Source of the DNA: Phycicoccus endophyticus
Lineage (GTDB): Bacteria; Actinomycetota; Actinomycetes; Actinomycetales; Dermatophilaceae
Reading direction: 5' to 3'
Assembly (NCBI RefSeq): GCF_011326735.1
Contig: NZ_JAANCN010000010.1
Location: forward strand, 48,524 to 112,523
DNA: 64,000 bases
In this document: positions 45,020-52,714 of the stretch, piece after piece
How the letters are laid out: each line of letters begins with the position of its first letter
Numbering within the stretch: the first letter of the stretch is position 1
Position numbers and translations under genes: made by a program
Notes under the pieces: model-generated
What the model saw: the letters and a program-made list of their open reading frames with translations, nothing else
Database searches by the model: none
Told to the model about the DNA's origin: nothing

Positions 45020-48000
45020 ATGACGCTCGCCCCGCCGCGCCCCGCCGACGCCGCACCGGTTCCCGCCGGCGGCGTCGCTGCCCCCACCGTCACGGCCTTC
45101 GTCGTGACCCACCGCGACCCGAGCGGCCTGGCCGCCCTCCTCGCAGCGGTCCGCGCCCAGACCCAGCGCCCCGATGCCGTGGTCGTCCTCGACCGCACCG
45201 GTGGCTCCGCGGTGCCCGCCGCGGACGGCGAGGACACCGTCACCGTGGCGGACGTCCTCGAGGACGTGCGGGCGCACGACCTGCCCGTGACGGCGCTGGC
45301 CGTCCCGCCCCGCGTGCCGGTCCGGCGGGCCCTGCACCGGGCGGTCGCCGAGCTCGAGCCCGTCGGGGGCGGGCCGGCGCTGGCCTGGTTCCTGCCCGTC
45401 GGCACCCAACCCGAGCCGGACGCGCTCGTGCGCCTCGTCGACGCGTGGCGGCGCTCACCCTCGACCGGCATCGTCGGGCCCAAGCACGTCGACCTCGACA
45501 ACCCGACGCGGCTGCGCGCCCTCTCGATCCGGACCACGCGAGGCGGCCGGCTGCTCGCCCGGCCCGGTGCGGGAGAACCCGACCAGGGGCAGTACGACGC
45601 GGTGACCGACGTCCTCGCGGTCCCTCTCGCCGGCTCGCTTCTCGAGCGCGACCTCCTCCTGCGGCTGCGTGGCTGGGAGAGCTCCTTCGGCGACGTCGGC
45701 GCCGACCTCGACCTCGGCTGGCGGGCCCAGCTGAGCGGACGCCGGGTCGTCGTCGTGCCCCGCTCGCGGGTGCGCTCGGGCCCGGGGGCGGCCGTGACGT
45801 CGGCGACGACGTCGGCGCGGCGCCGGGCGGCCCGTCGGGTGGCCCTCGCCCGCGCCCCGTGGTGGTCGGGGCCCTTCCTCGCCCTGTGGATCGCCGTGAC
45901 GTCGGTGGTCGCCGCCGTCGGCCTCCTCCTGCTCAAGCGGCCCCGCAGCGCGTGGGCCGAGCTGACGGCCCTCACCTCGCTCGACCCGGTGCGCGGCTGG
46001 CGTGCCCGGTGGCGCACGCGGCACCGGGCGGCGGTCCGCCGCCGCGACCTCGGGTCGGTCTTCGAGCCTCGGCGCGCCGTCCTCACCTCGTGGGGAGACG
46101 CCGTCCACCACGCCCTCGTCCCGCCGCAGGCCCCGATCGGCGACGCCACGGCCGACCTCAACCCGCGCTCGTGGGTCGTCAAGGTGGTCCGGCACCCCGG
46201 CGTCCTCGCGGTGGTCTCCGCCCTCGGCGTCGCCGCCGTGGCCGGCCGCGACCTCGGCCTGGGCGTCCTCACCGGTCTCGGGTCGGGGCTGACCGGGGGC
46301 GAGCTGGTCGGCGCGCGCACCGACGCGGCAGGGCTCTGGCACGGCTGGCGCGACGGCTGGACCGGCCCGGGCCTCGGCGGCCCCGAGCAGAGCGGCCCCT
46401 GGAGCGCCCTGCTCGCGGCTCCCACCTGGGTGCTCGAGCACCTCCCGCTCGTGCCGTCGGCCGGTTCGCCCGCCGGTCTCGTCGTCGGCCTCCTCGTCGT
46501 CCTCGCCATGCCCCTCGGGGCGCTCAGCGCCTACCTCGCCCTGCGGGTCGTCAGCCGGCGCCGGTGGCTGCGGGCCCTCGCGGCGTTCGGGTGGGCGGTC
46601 AGCGGCCCCGCCGCGGCCGCCGTCGCCCAGGGTCGCCTCGGTGCCGTCCTCGCCCTCGTCCTGCTGCCCGCGGTCGCTGCCGGCCTGTGGCTCCTGGCCA
46701 CCGGGCGCTCGACGGCGACGAGCGTGTTCGCCTCGGCGCTGGCGCTCGTCGTCCTCGGGGCGTTCGCCCCGGTGCTCGGCGCCCTCGGCGTGGTGCTCGC
46801 CCTCGGCCTCGCGCTCGTGCGGCGCGGTGGGCGCGTGCACGCCCTCCTGCTCGCCGGCGTCCCCGTGGCGGTCCTGCTGCCCTGGGTGCTGCGGGCGGGA
46901 GCCACCTCCTGGCCCTCGCTCGTCGCGGGGGTCGGCCTGGCCGACTGGGGCGGCAGCGCCCCGCAGCCCTGGCGGGTCGCCCTCCTGGACGCCGGCGGCG
47001 CCGGGACCCCGCTCGTGTGGACCACGGCACCGCTCGCGGCCGCGGGGGTCCTCGCGCTGGCCCGTGGCTGGTCCTGGCGCGGCGCCTCCGCCGCCCTCGG
47101 GGCCCTCGTCCCGCTCCTGCTGGCGCTCGCCCTGGCGGCGCCGCGGCTGCGGCTCGGCACGGTGCCGGCCGGCGTCGCGAACGCCGGCGAACCGGTCACC
47201 CCGTGGGTGGGCACGCTCCTGCTGCCGCTCGTCCTCGTCCTCGTCCTCGCCCTCGTCCACGGGCTCGACGCCGTGCGTCCCGGCTCGCTCACCGGGCGGG
47301 CCCGGCTCGGCGCCCGGGGCCTCCTGGTCACCGGGGTCGCCGCCGTGCTCGCGGGCGCCGCCGGGGTGGCGGCCCAGGGCATCGGCGGCCTGCTCGAGCC
47401 CTGGCACGACCCGCGCCCCGCGGTGGCCGTGGACCAGGCCGAGGGAGCCTTCGCCACCCGCAGCCTGTTCGTCGTCCCCGGCGAGCGCGGTGCCGGGTAC
47501 CGGTTCGTCGGGCGCGAGGACTCCGTGCTCGTGCGCTCCCTGCCCGAGACGCGCGAGGCCGACGCCGCGGTGGCCTCGGACGTCACCGGCCTGCTCGCGG
47601 CGGTGCCGGGCAGCGAGGACCTCGTGGCGGCGACGGCCGCCGACCTGCTCGCCATCCGCGGCGAGCAGGTACCCGAGGTCGTCCGCCGGCTCGACGCCAC
47701 GGACGGGCTGCAGCGGATCAGCCCGCGGGGCGGCTGGCAGACCTGGCGGCTGAGCCCCACCGACTCCGACTCCGAGGCGCTCGTCGCCTCCCCCCGGCTG
47801 CGGCTGGTCACCGCCGACGAGACCAGCCTCGTCGTGGCGACGGGCGCGCACGGTGCCACCGACACCCGGGTCGACGCACCCCGGGGTGCCCGGCTCGTCG
47901 TGGCCGAGCCCCGGGCGTGGGCCGAGCACGCCGTCGTCACGGCCGACGGCCGCGCACTGCGCCCGGTGGCCGACGCGCAGTCGCCGACGTACGACCTGCC

Positions 48001-48139
48001 GACCGGCTCGGTCCACCTCACGGTCGAGCTGCCCGACCCGGACCTGTGGTGGCACCGCTGGCAGCTGTTCGCCGTGGCCGTGCTCGCCTTCCTCGCCGTG
48101 CCCTTCGGCCGGCGCGAGACCCGGGTGGTGGGCCGATGA
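45020..48139 (+). CDS. Giant membrane protein with N-terminal GT2 domain
   Basis: A 1039-aa protein. Residues ~25-275 form a GT2-like glycosyltransferase (TAFVVTHRDPSGLAALL, WFLPVGTQPEPDALVRLVDAW, GWESSFGDVGADLDLGWRAQ). Then come ~12-14 membrane helices from ~290 to ~790 and an extracytoplasmic domain (~800-1010) before a last helix. The usual DXD is replaced by a weak acidic pattern, so activity is uncertain. It overlaps a DUF5719-like gene by ATGA; this pair is typical of Micrococcales and lies between whiB and manB. A role in wall polysaccharide synthesis is likely by context only. Confidence 0.75.
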   Translation: MTLAPPRPADAAPVPAGGVAAPTVTAFVVTHRDPSGLAALLAAVRAQTQRPDAVVVLDRTGGSAVPAADGEDTVTVADVLEDVRAHDLPVTALAVPPRVPVRRALHRAVAELEPVGGGPALAWFLPVGTQPEPDALVRLVDAWRRSPSTGIVGPKHVDLDNPTRLRALSIRTTRGGRLLARPGAGEPDQGQYDAVTDVLAVPLAGSLLERDLLLRLRGWESSFGDVGADLDLGWRAQLSGRRVVVVPRSRVRSGPGAAVTSATTSARRRAARRVALARAPWWSGPFLALWIAVTSVVAAVGLLLLKRPRSAWAELTALTSLDPVRGWRARWRTRHRAAVRRRDLGSVFEPRRAVLTSWGDAVHHALVPPQAPIGDATADLNPRSWVVKVVRHPGVLAVVSALGVAAVAGRDLGLGVLTGLGSGLTGGELVGARTDAAGLWHGWRDGWTGPGLGGPEQSGPWSALLAAPTWVLEHLPLVPSAGSPAGLVVGLLVVLAMPLGALSAYLALRVVSRRRWLRALAAFGWAVSGPAAAAVAQGRLGAVLALVLLPAVAAGLWLLATGRSTATSVFASALALVVLGAFAPVLGALGVVLALGLALVRRGGRVHALLLAGVPVAVLLPWVLRAGATSWPSLVAGVGLADWGGSAPQPWRVALLDAGGAGTPLVWTTAPLAAAGVLALARGWSWRGASAALGALVPLLLALALAAPRLRLGTVPAGVANAGEPVTPWVGTLLLPLVLVLVLALVHGLDAVRPGSLTGRARLGARGLLVTGVAAVLAGAAGVAAQGIGGLLEPWHDPRPAVAVDQAEGAFATRSLFVVPGERGAGYRFVGREDSVLVRSLPETREADAAVASDVTGLLAAVPGSEDLVAATAADLLAIRGEQVPEVVRRLDATDGLQRISPRGGWQTWRLSPTDSDSEALVASPRLRLVTADETSLVVATGAHGATDTRVDAPRGARLVVAEPRAWAEHAVVTADGRALRPVADAQSPTYDLPTGSVHLTVELPDPDLWWHRWQLFAVAVLAFLAVPFGRRETRVVGR

Positions 48140-49626
48140 GCCGCCTGCCGCGTCTGGCCGCGCTGGGCCGGGTCCGCCCCGCGCTGCCCGGTGCGACCCG
48201 TGTCCTCGCCGTCGCCGGGGTGTCCGCCGCCCTCGTCTGGGGGGCGGGCAGCGCCGCGGGCAGCCTCGACCTCGCCGCGGTCAGCGGCGTCACCGAGGCC
48301 CCGGTGGCTCCGGAGAGCCTCGCGACGAGCATCGACGCGATGTGCCCCGGGGACGAGCTGAGCGGCATCGACGGTGTCGAGGACACCGCGGTCACCGGGA
48401 GGGTCGCCGCGGCCACCGGTCCGCAGGACCTCCTGCCGGTGCCCGCCTCCGGCTCGGGCAGCGCGGCCGTCCAGGACGGCTCGACCACCCTGGCCCAGCT
48501 CGCCGGGCGCCCGGACGCCGCCGGGGCCGACCTGCCCGGTAGCGGGCCGGTCGCGCTGCGGGCGGTGGGCACGCTCGCTCCGGCGGTGGTCGCCGCGCAG
48601 GAGTGGCTGAGCACGAGCGCCGACCTGCGTGGGCTCGTGACGACACCGTGCCGCACCGCGGGCTCGGACCTGTGGCTGCTCGGGGGCGGCTCCGGGGCCG
48701 GGCGCCAGGAGCGGCTCGTCCTGCTCAACCCGGGCGGGAACCCGGTGACCGCGGACATCACGGTCCACGGGGCGCAGGGACAGGTCGGCACCCCGCGGAC
48801 CGAGACCGTCCCGCCGGGCGGGCGGGTCGCGGTCCTCCTCGACGCGATGGCGCCGGACGAGGCCGCGCCCGCGGTCCACGTCGTCGCCGACGGGGGAGGC
48901 CTGCACGCCACCCTCACCGACACCTGGCTCGACGGCAGCACCGCGCGCGGCGCCGAGACCGTCGTCCCGGCGGCCGACCCGGGGACCGTCCAGGTCGTCC
49001 CCGCGGCCGTCCTGGGCGGGGGAGCCACGCTGCGCGTGGCCGCGCCGGGGGCGGACGAGGCGGTCACCAGCGTGACCCTGCTCGGGCGCACCGGGGAGGT
49101 CACGACGAGCGCCGACACCGTCCTCACCGTTCCCGCCGACGGGGTCGGCGAGCTGACCCTGCCGTCGGTGCCGGCCGGCACCTACACCGTCCTCGTGCGC
49201 TCCGACGTCCCCGTCGTCGCCGGGGTCGTCACCCGGGTCGGGGCCGACTCCGGGCCGGGCGACCTCGGCTGGGCGGTCTCCGCGGCGGCGGTCGAGGAGG
49301 TCGCCGGCACGGCGCTCCCGGGCACGCCGGGGGTCACCCGCACCCTGCACCTCGTGAGCACCGGTGGGGCGGTGACCGCCGAGGTCACCGTCGTCGTCGA
49401 CGGTGAGCCCCGGACCCGCACGGTGAGCCTGCTCGCCGGCCGGCCGGCCGACGTCGACCTCGCCGGGGCCGGTGCCGTCTGGGTCGAGCGGGGCAGCGGC
49501 TCCGGTGACCTGCGCGGCGGTGTCGTCTCCACCGTGGGCGAGGGCGCGCAGGCCCTGCTGTCCGAGGTCCCGCTCGACCCGGTCGAGGTCAGCTCACCGG
49601 TGAGTCGGGCCTTCCCGCTGCCCTAA
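48136..49626 (+). CDS. Secreted/membrane-anchored DUF5719-like protein
   Basis: A 496-aa exported protein with one N-terminal helix (~20-42) and an Ala/Gly/Val/Thr-rich beta-repeat body. It has a few recognisable stretches (LLNPGGNPVTADITVHGAQG, PAGTYTVLVRSDVPVVAGV) like immunoglobulin-type wall proteins. Two cysteines occur. It is translationally coupled to the giant GT2/membrane protein and presumably works with it outside the membrane. The molecular role is unknown. Assignment to DUF5719 is from gene context and general look, not from a search. Confidence 0.7.
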   Translation: MSRLPRLAALGRVRPALPGATRVLAVAGVSAALVWGAGSAAGSLDLAAVSGVTEAPVAPESLATSIDAMCPGDELSGIDGVEDTAVTGRVAAATGPQDLLPVPASGSGSAAVQDGSTTLAQLAGRPDAAGADLPGSGPVALRAVGTLAPAVVAAQEWLSTSADLRGLVTTPCRTAGSDLWLLGGGSGAGRQERLVLLNPGGNPVTADITVHGAQGQVGTPRTETVPPGGRVAVLLDAMAPDEAAPAVHVVADGGGLHATLTDTWLDGSTARGAETVVPAADPGTVQVVPAAVLGGGATLRVAAPGADEAVTSVTLLGRTGEVTTSADTVLTVPADGVGELTLPSVPAGTYTVLVRSDVPVVAGVVTRVGADSGPGDLGWAVSAAAVEEVAGTALPGTPGVTRTLHLVSTGGAVTAEVTVVVDGEPRTRTVSLLAGRPADVDLAGAGAVWVERGSGSGDLRGGVVSTVGEGAQALLSEVPLDPVEVSSPVSRAFPLP

Positions 49627-49631
49627 CCGGC

Positions 49632-50048
49632 TCAGCCGTCGGGGTCGGCGTCCGGGTCGAGCTCGTGGGCGGGCACGCCGAGGAGCGCCGCCACCTGCTC
49701 GGTGACGACCTCCTGGACGATCTGCGCGAGGTCCTGCTCGTCGTGCGCCCGCGCCTCGACGGGCCGGCGGTAGACGACGACCCGGTCGGGGTGGGCGGCG
49801 TCGGCCCGCAGCAGCCGCCCGAGCGGGGCGACCTGCTCCTCCCACGGCGCGGGGTCGGTCGGAGGGACCTCCTGGACCGCGAACTGCGTCGCGCCGTAGC
49901 GGACCCCGAGGTGCTCGCGCAGCCGGTCGGCGGCGTCGAGGACGAGGTCGTCGAACCGCTCGCGCCGGCTGCTCATCACCGGCAGCGGGGGCCAGGCGAG
50001 GGGTCCTCGGCGGCCCCGGTCGCGACGGTCACGGTGGGGGACGGGCAC
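49632..50048 (-). CDS. Metallopeptidase-family (zincin-like) protein lacking HExxH
   Basis: A 138-aa protein of the PF06262-like family found next to DUF3499 in actinobacteria (Rv3259). Family segments FDDLVLDAADRL, VQEVPP and RVVVYRRPVEARA are present, but where zinc members have HEIGH this one has TEQVA (VVTEQVAALLG), so both zinc histidines are gone and it should not be a metalloprotease. The GTG at 50048 is set by TAGCAT 7 nt upstream; an ATG at 49976 is a possible internal start. Function is unknown. Confidence 0.78.
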   Translation of the reverse strand: MPVPHRDRRDRGRRGPLAWPPLPVMSSRRERFDDLVLDAADRLREHLGVRYGATQFAVQEVPPTDPAPWEEQVAPLGRLLRADAAHPDRVVVYRRPVEARAHDEQDLAQIVQEVVTEQVAALLGVPAHELDPDADPDG

Positions 50049-50055
50049 GGCGTCG

Positions 50056-50102
50056 ATGCTACGGCGTGCCTGCGCCCGGGTGTCGCCGCCGGCCCCTAGA
50101 GT
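50056..50102. promoter_or_regulatory. Divergent leaderless promoters (zincin-like and DUF3499 genes)
   Basis: TAGCAT on the minus strand (50056-50061) lies 7 nt from the GTG at 50048; TAGAGT on the plus strand (50097-50102) lies 6 nt from the GTG at 50109. The whole gap is 60 bp. Confidence 0.6.
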
Positions 50103-50108
50103 CACGGT

Positions 50109-50480
50109 GTGAACCTGGCGCGCAAGTGTACGAAGACCGGCTGCCGGCAGCCTGCCGTCGCGACGCTCACGTACGCCTACTCGGACCGGGCGGCCGTCCT
50201 CGGCCCCCTGGCCACCTACGCGGAGCCGCACACCTACGACCTGTGCGCCGAGCACGCGACCCGGCTGACCGCCCCGCGCGGGTGGGAGGTGGTCCGCCTC
50301 GCGGTCGACTACCCCGAGCCGCAGCCGAGCTCCGATGACCTGCTCGCCCTCGCCGACGCGGTCCGTGAGGCCGGCCGGCCCCGCCCGGCGGCCCCCGGGC
50401 CCACGCCGGGGGAGCCCCTGGCCGGTGAGGTCGCCCGCCGGGGCCACCTGCGCGTCCTGCGCGGCAGCGCGGAGGCCTGA
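50109..50480 (+). CDS. DUF3499-family zinc-ribbon protein
   Basis: A 123-aa protein with four likely zinc ligands: Cys7 and Cys12 (KCTKTGC), then Cys46 and His49 (DLCAEHA), plus the family phrases QPAVATLTYAY and APRGWEVVRL. The C-terminal ~50 residues are Pro-rich and disordered. The family is confined to actinobacteria and lies before manB in most (Rv3258c in M. tuberculosis). Function is unknown. The GTG start has a -10 hexamer at 6-nt spacing. Confidence 0.88.
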   Translation: MNLARKCTKTGCRQPAVATLTYAYSDRAAVLGPLATYAEPHTYDLCAEHATRLTAPRGWEVVRLAVDYPEPQPSSDDLLALADAVREAGRPRPAAPGPTPGEPLAGEVARRGHLRVLRGSAEA

Positions 50481-50502
50481 CCCGGCCCGGGTGACGCTCG
50501 CG

Positions 50503-50508
50503 TACGCT
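50503..50508 (+). promoter_or_regulatory. -10 hexamer TACGCT of manB (leaderless)
   Basis: TACGCT ends 8 nt before the GTG at 50517, with no ribosome-binding site. Confidence 0.5.
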
Positions 50509-50516
50509 CGGGGGTC

Positions 50517-51947
50517 GTGACCCACCGCTCCCTCGCCGACGTCGTCAAGGCCTACGACGTGCGCGGCATCGTCCCCGACCAGCTCGACGAGGAGGTCGCC
50601 CGCGCGCTCGGGGCGGCCTTCGCCGAGGTGGTCCTGCTGCCCGAGGGTGCCGACGGGGCGCTCGTCGGGCACGACATGCGCGAGAGTGGCCCGGCCCTGG
50701 TCGAGGCGTTCGGCCACGGGGTGCGCAGCCGCGGGCTCGAGGTCACCGTCATCGGACTGTGCAGCACCGACGGCCTGTACTACGCCAGCGGCGACCTGGG
50801 CCTGCCCGGGGCGATGTTCACGGCGAGCCACAACCCGGCCCGGTACAACGGCGTCAAGCTGTGCCGCGGCGGGGCGGCTCCGGTGGGCCGCGACAGCGGG
50901 CTCACGGCGATCCGTGAGCTCGCCGAGCGGATGCTCGCAGGCGAGGTGTCCGACCCCGACGTGCGCACCGGTGCCCGCGGGGAGCGTGACCTCCTGCCGG
51001 ACTACGCCGCCTTCCTGCGTGGCCTCGTCGACCTCTCCGGCATCCGTCCCCTGCGGGTCGTCGTCGACGCCGGCAACGGGATGGCCGGGCTGACCGTGCC
51101 GGCCGTGCTCGAGGACGCCGCGGGCCTGGCGCCGCTGCCGCTGAGCGTCGAGCGGCTCTACTTCGAGCTCGACGGCACCTTCCCGCACCACGAGGCCAAC
51201 CCCCTGGAGCCGGAGAACCTGCGCGACCTGCAGGCCGCGGTCCGGGCCCACGGGGCCGACCTCGGCCTGGCCTTCGACGGCGACGCCGACCGCTGCTTCG
51301 TCGTCGACGAGCGGGGGGAGCCGGTCTCCCCGAGCGCGATCACCGCCCTCATCGCACGGCGCGAGGTGGCCCGGGCGGTCGCCGAGGGGGCGACACCCGG
51401 CGACATCGCCGTCGTGCACAACCTCATCTGCTCGGCCCAGGTGCCGCAGGTCGTCACGGCCGCGGGGGCGCGCCCGGTCCGCACGCGCGTCGGCCACTCC
51501 TTCGTCAAGGCGGAGATGGCGCGCAACGCGGCGGTGTTCGGTGGCGAGCACAGTGCCCACTACTACTTCCGCGACTTCTGGTACGCCGACACCGGCATGC
51601 TCGCCGCCATGCACGTCCTCGCCGCCCTCGGGGAGCAGGACGGGCCGCTCAGCGCACTCATGGCCGACCTCTCGCGCTACCACGCCTCCGGCGAGGTCAA
51701 CTCGACCGTGGCCGACGTCGAGGGGGCCACCGAGGCGGTCCTGGCCTGGGGACGGGAGCAGGGGGCCGACGTGGACCGGCTCGACGGGCTGACGCTGCGC
51801 CGTGCCGGTGCCGGCGAGGAGGCGATGTGGTGGCTCAACGTGCGTCCCTCGAACACCGAGCCGGTGCTGCGCCTCAACGTCGAGTCCGACGACGCGGGCA
51901 CCATGGCCCGGGTCCGCGACACCGTCCTGGACATCATCCGGCGCTGA
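50517..51947 (+). CDS. manB: Phosphomannomutase/phosphoglucomutase
   Basis: The 476-aa enzyme interconverts hexose 6- and 1-phosphates, mainly to give mannose-1-phosphate for GDP-mannose. It has the phosphoserine loop TASHNPARYNG (Ser104), the metal loop AFDGDADRCF, the sugar loop GGEHSAHYYF and the phosphate loop RPSNTEPVLRLNVES. All four are intact. It lies in the conserved DUF3499-manB order. Mannose activation would feed the GT4 enzymes and mannosylated lipids of the envelope. Confidence 0.95.
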   Translation: MTHRSLADVVKAYDVRGIVPDQLDEEVARALGAAFAEVVLLPEGADGALVGHDMRESGPALVEAFGHGVRSRGLEVTVIGLCSTDGLYYASGDLGLPGAMFTASHNPARYNGVKLCRGGAAPVGRDSGLTAIRELAERMLAGEVSDPDVRTGARGERDLLPDYAAFLRGLVDLSGIRPLRVVVDAGNGMAGLTVPAVLEDAAGLAPLPLSVERLYFELDGTFPHHEANPLEPENLRDLQAAVRAHGADLGLAFDGDADRCFVVDERGEPVSPSAITALIARREVARAVAEGATPGDIAVVHNLICSAQVPQVVTAAGARPVRTRVGHSFVKAEMARNAAVFGGEHSAHYYFRDFWYADTGMLAAMHVLAALGEQDGPLSALMADLSRYHASGEVNSTVADVEGATEAVLAWGREQGADVDRLDGLTLRRAGAGEEAMWWLNVRPSNTEPVLRLNVESDDAGTMARVRDTVLDIIRR

Positions 51948-52036
51948 GCGCGCAGCGAGGTCGCAGCGGCGGCGCAGCGCCCGCCGGCAGGCTCGGGCGG
52001 GCCAGGTACCACCTCGAGGCCCACCGGGAGGCCGCC

Positions 52037-52702
52037 GTGACCCACCGCCCCGCCATCGTCCTCGGCAGCGCCGTGCTGCTGGCCGGCCTGTCCGCGCTCC
52101 CCGCGGCCGCCGACCCGCTGCCCAGCACCGACGGGCTGAGCGCCCTACGCCAGGACACCGTGACCCGCGCCGACGCGGCGCTGAACAACCCCCGCAAGTT
52201 CAAGCTCGCCGGCTCCGAGACGGTCTACCTGAGCACGGTCAAGGCGGCCCAGAACCGCAACGTCCTCGAGCGCAACGGCAGCAACGCCAACCGGAACGTC
52301 TACAACCACTACAACGGCAACTCGTGGTGCGGCTCGTTCGTCGCCGCGATGTGGACCGGTCACACGATGCCGAACGCCGCGAGCTACCCGAGGATCCCGA
52401 GCAGCTACGAGAGCTCGCAGGCGTGGGCGACCGACCCCAAGGTCGCCGACCTGTTCCACCCGTTCACCGGCGCCGACCAGAAGCTCCCGGCGCCGGGCGA
52501 CGTGCTCGTGTGGAAGGACGACGACTCCTCGTGGACCGGCCACGTCGGGCTCGTGGTCAAGGTCCGGGCGAGCACGCGCCGGGTGGTCACCGTCGAGGGC
52601 AACGTCGACGGCGACGAGATCGCCAAGAAGGTGTACACGTGGGGAGCCAAGGGCCCGCAGCGGGCGGGCAAGACCTTCCGGGGCTACACCTCGCGGCAGT
52701 GA
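52037..52702 (+). CDS. Secreted CHAP-domain protein, probable peptidoglycan amidase
   Basis: A 221-aa protein with a signal peptide (residues 1-26, AAAD) and a CHAP-type cysteine peptidase domain: the nucleophile lies in NSWCGSFVAAMW, the histidine in WTGHVGLVV and the third residue in VEGN. Such enzymes cut peptide links in peptidoglycan. The domain fills residues ~85-215 with no extra wall-binding module. The GTG start follows GGGAGG at 5-nt spacing. The gene converges on a large AfsR-like regulator gene. Confidence 0.83.
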   Translation: MTHRPAIVLGSAVLLAGLSALPAAADPLPSTDGLSALRQDTVTRADAALNNPRKFKLAGSETVYLSTVKAAQNRNVLERNGSNANRNVYNHYNGNSWCGSFVAAMWTGHTMPNAASYPRIPSSYESSQAWATDPKVADLFHPFTGADQKLPAPGDVLVWKDDDSSWTGHVGLVVKVRASTRRVVTVEGNVDGDEIAKKVYTWGAKGPQRAGKTFRGYTSRQ

Positions 52703-52714
52703 CCCCGTCGGCGC

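Noticed and set aside
45455..48055. Minus-strand open frame of 866 codons opposite the giant GT2/membrane protein
   Set aside because: High GC leaves the antisense frame open. The product is mostly Gly, Arg, Glu and Pro without any fold, while the plus strand has clear membrane helices.
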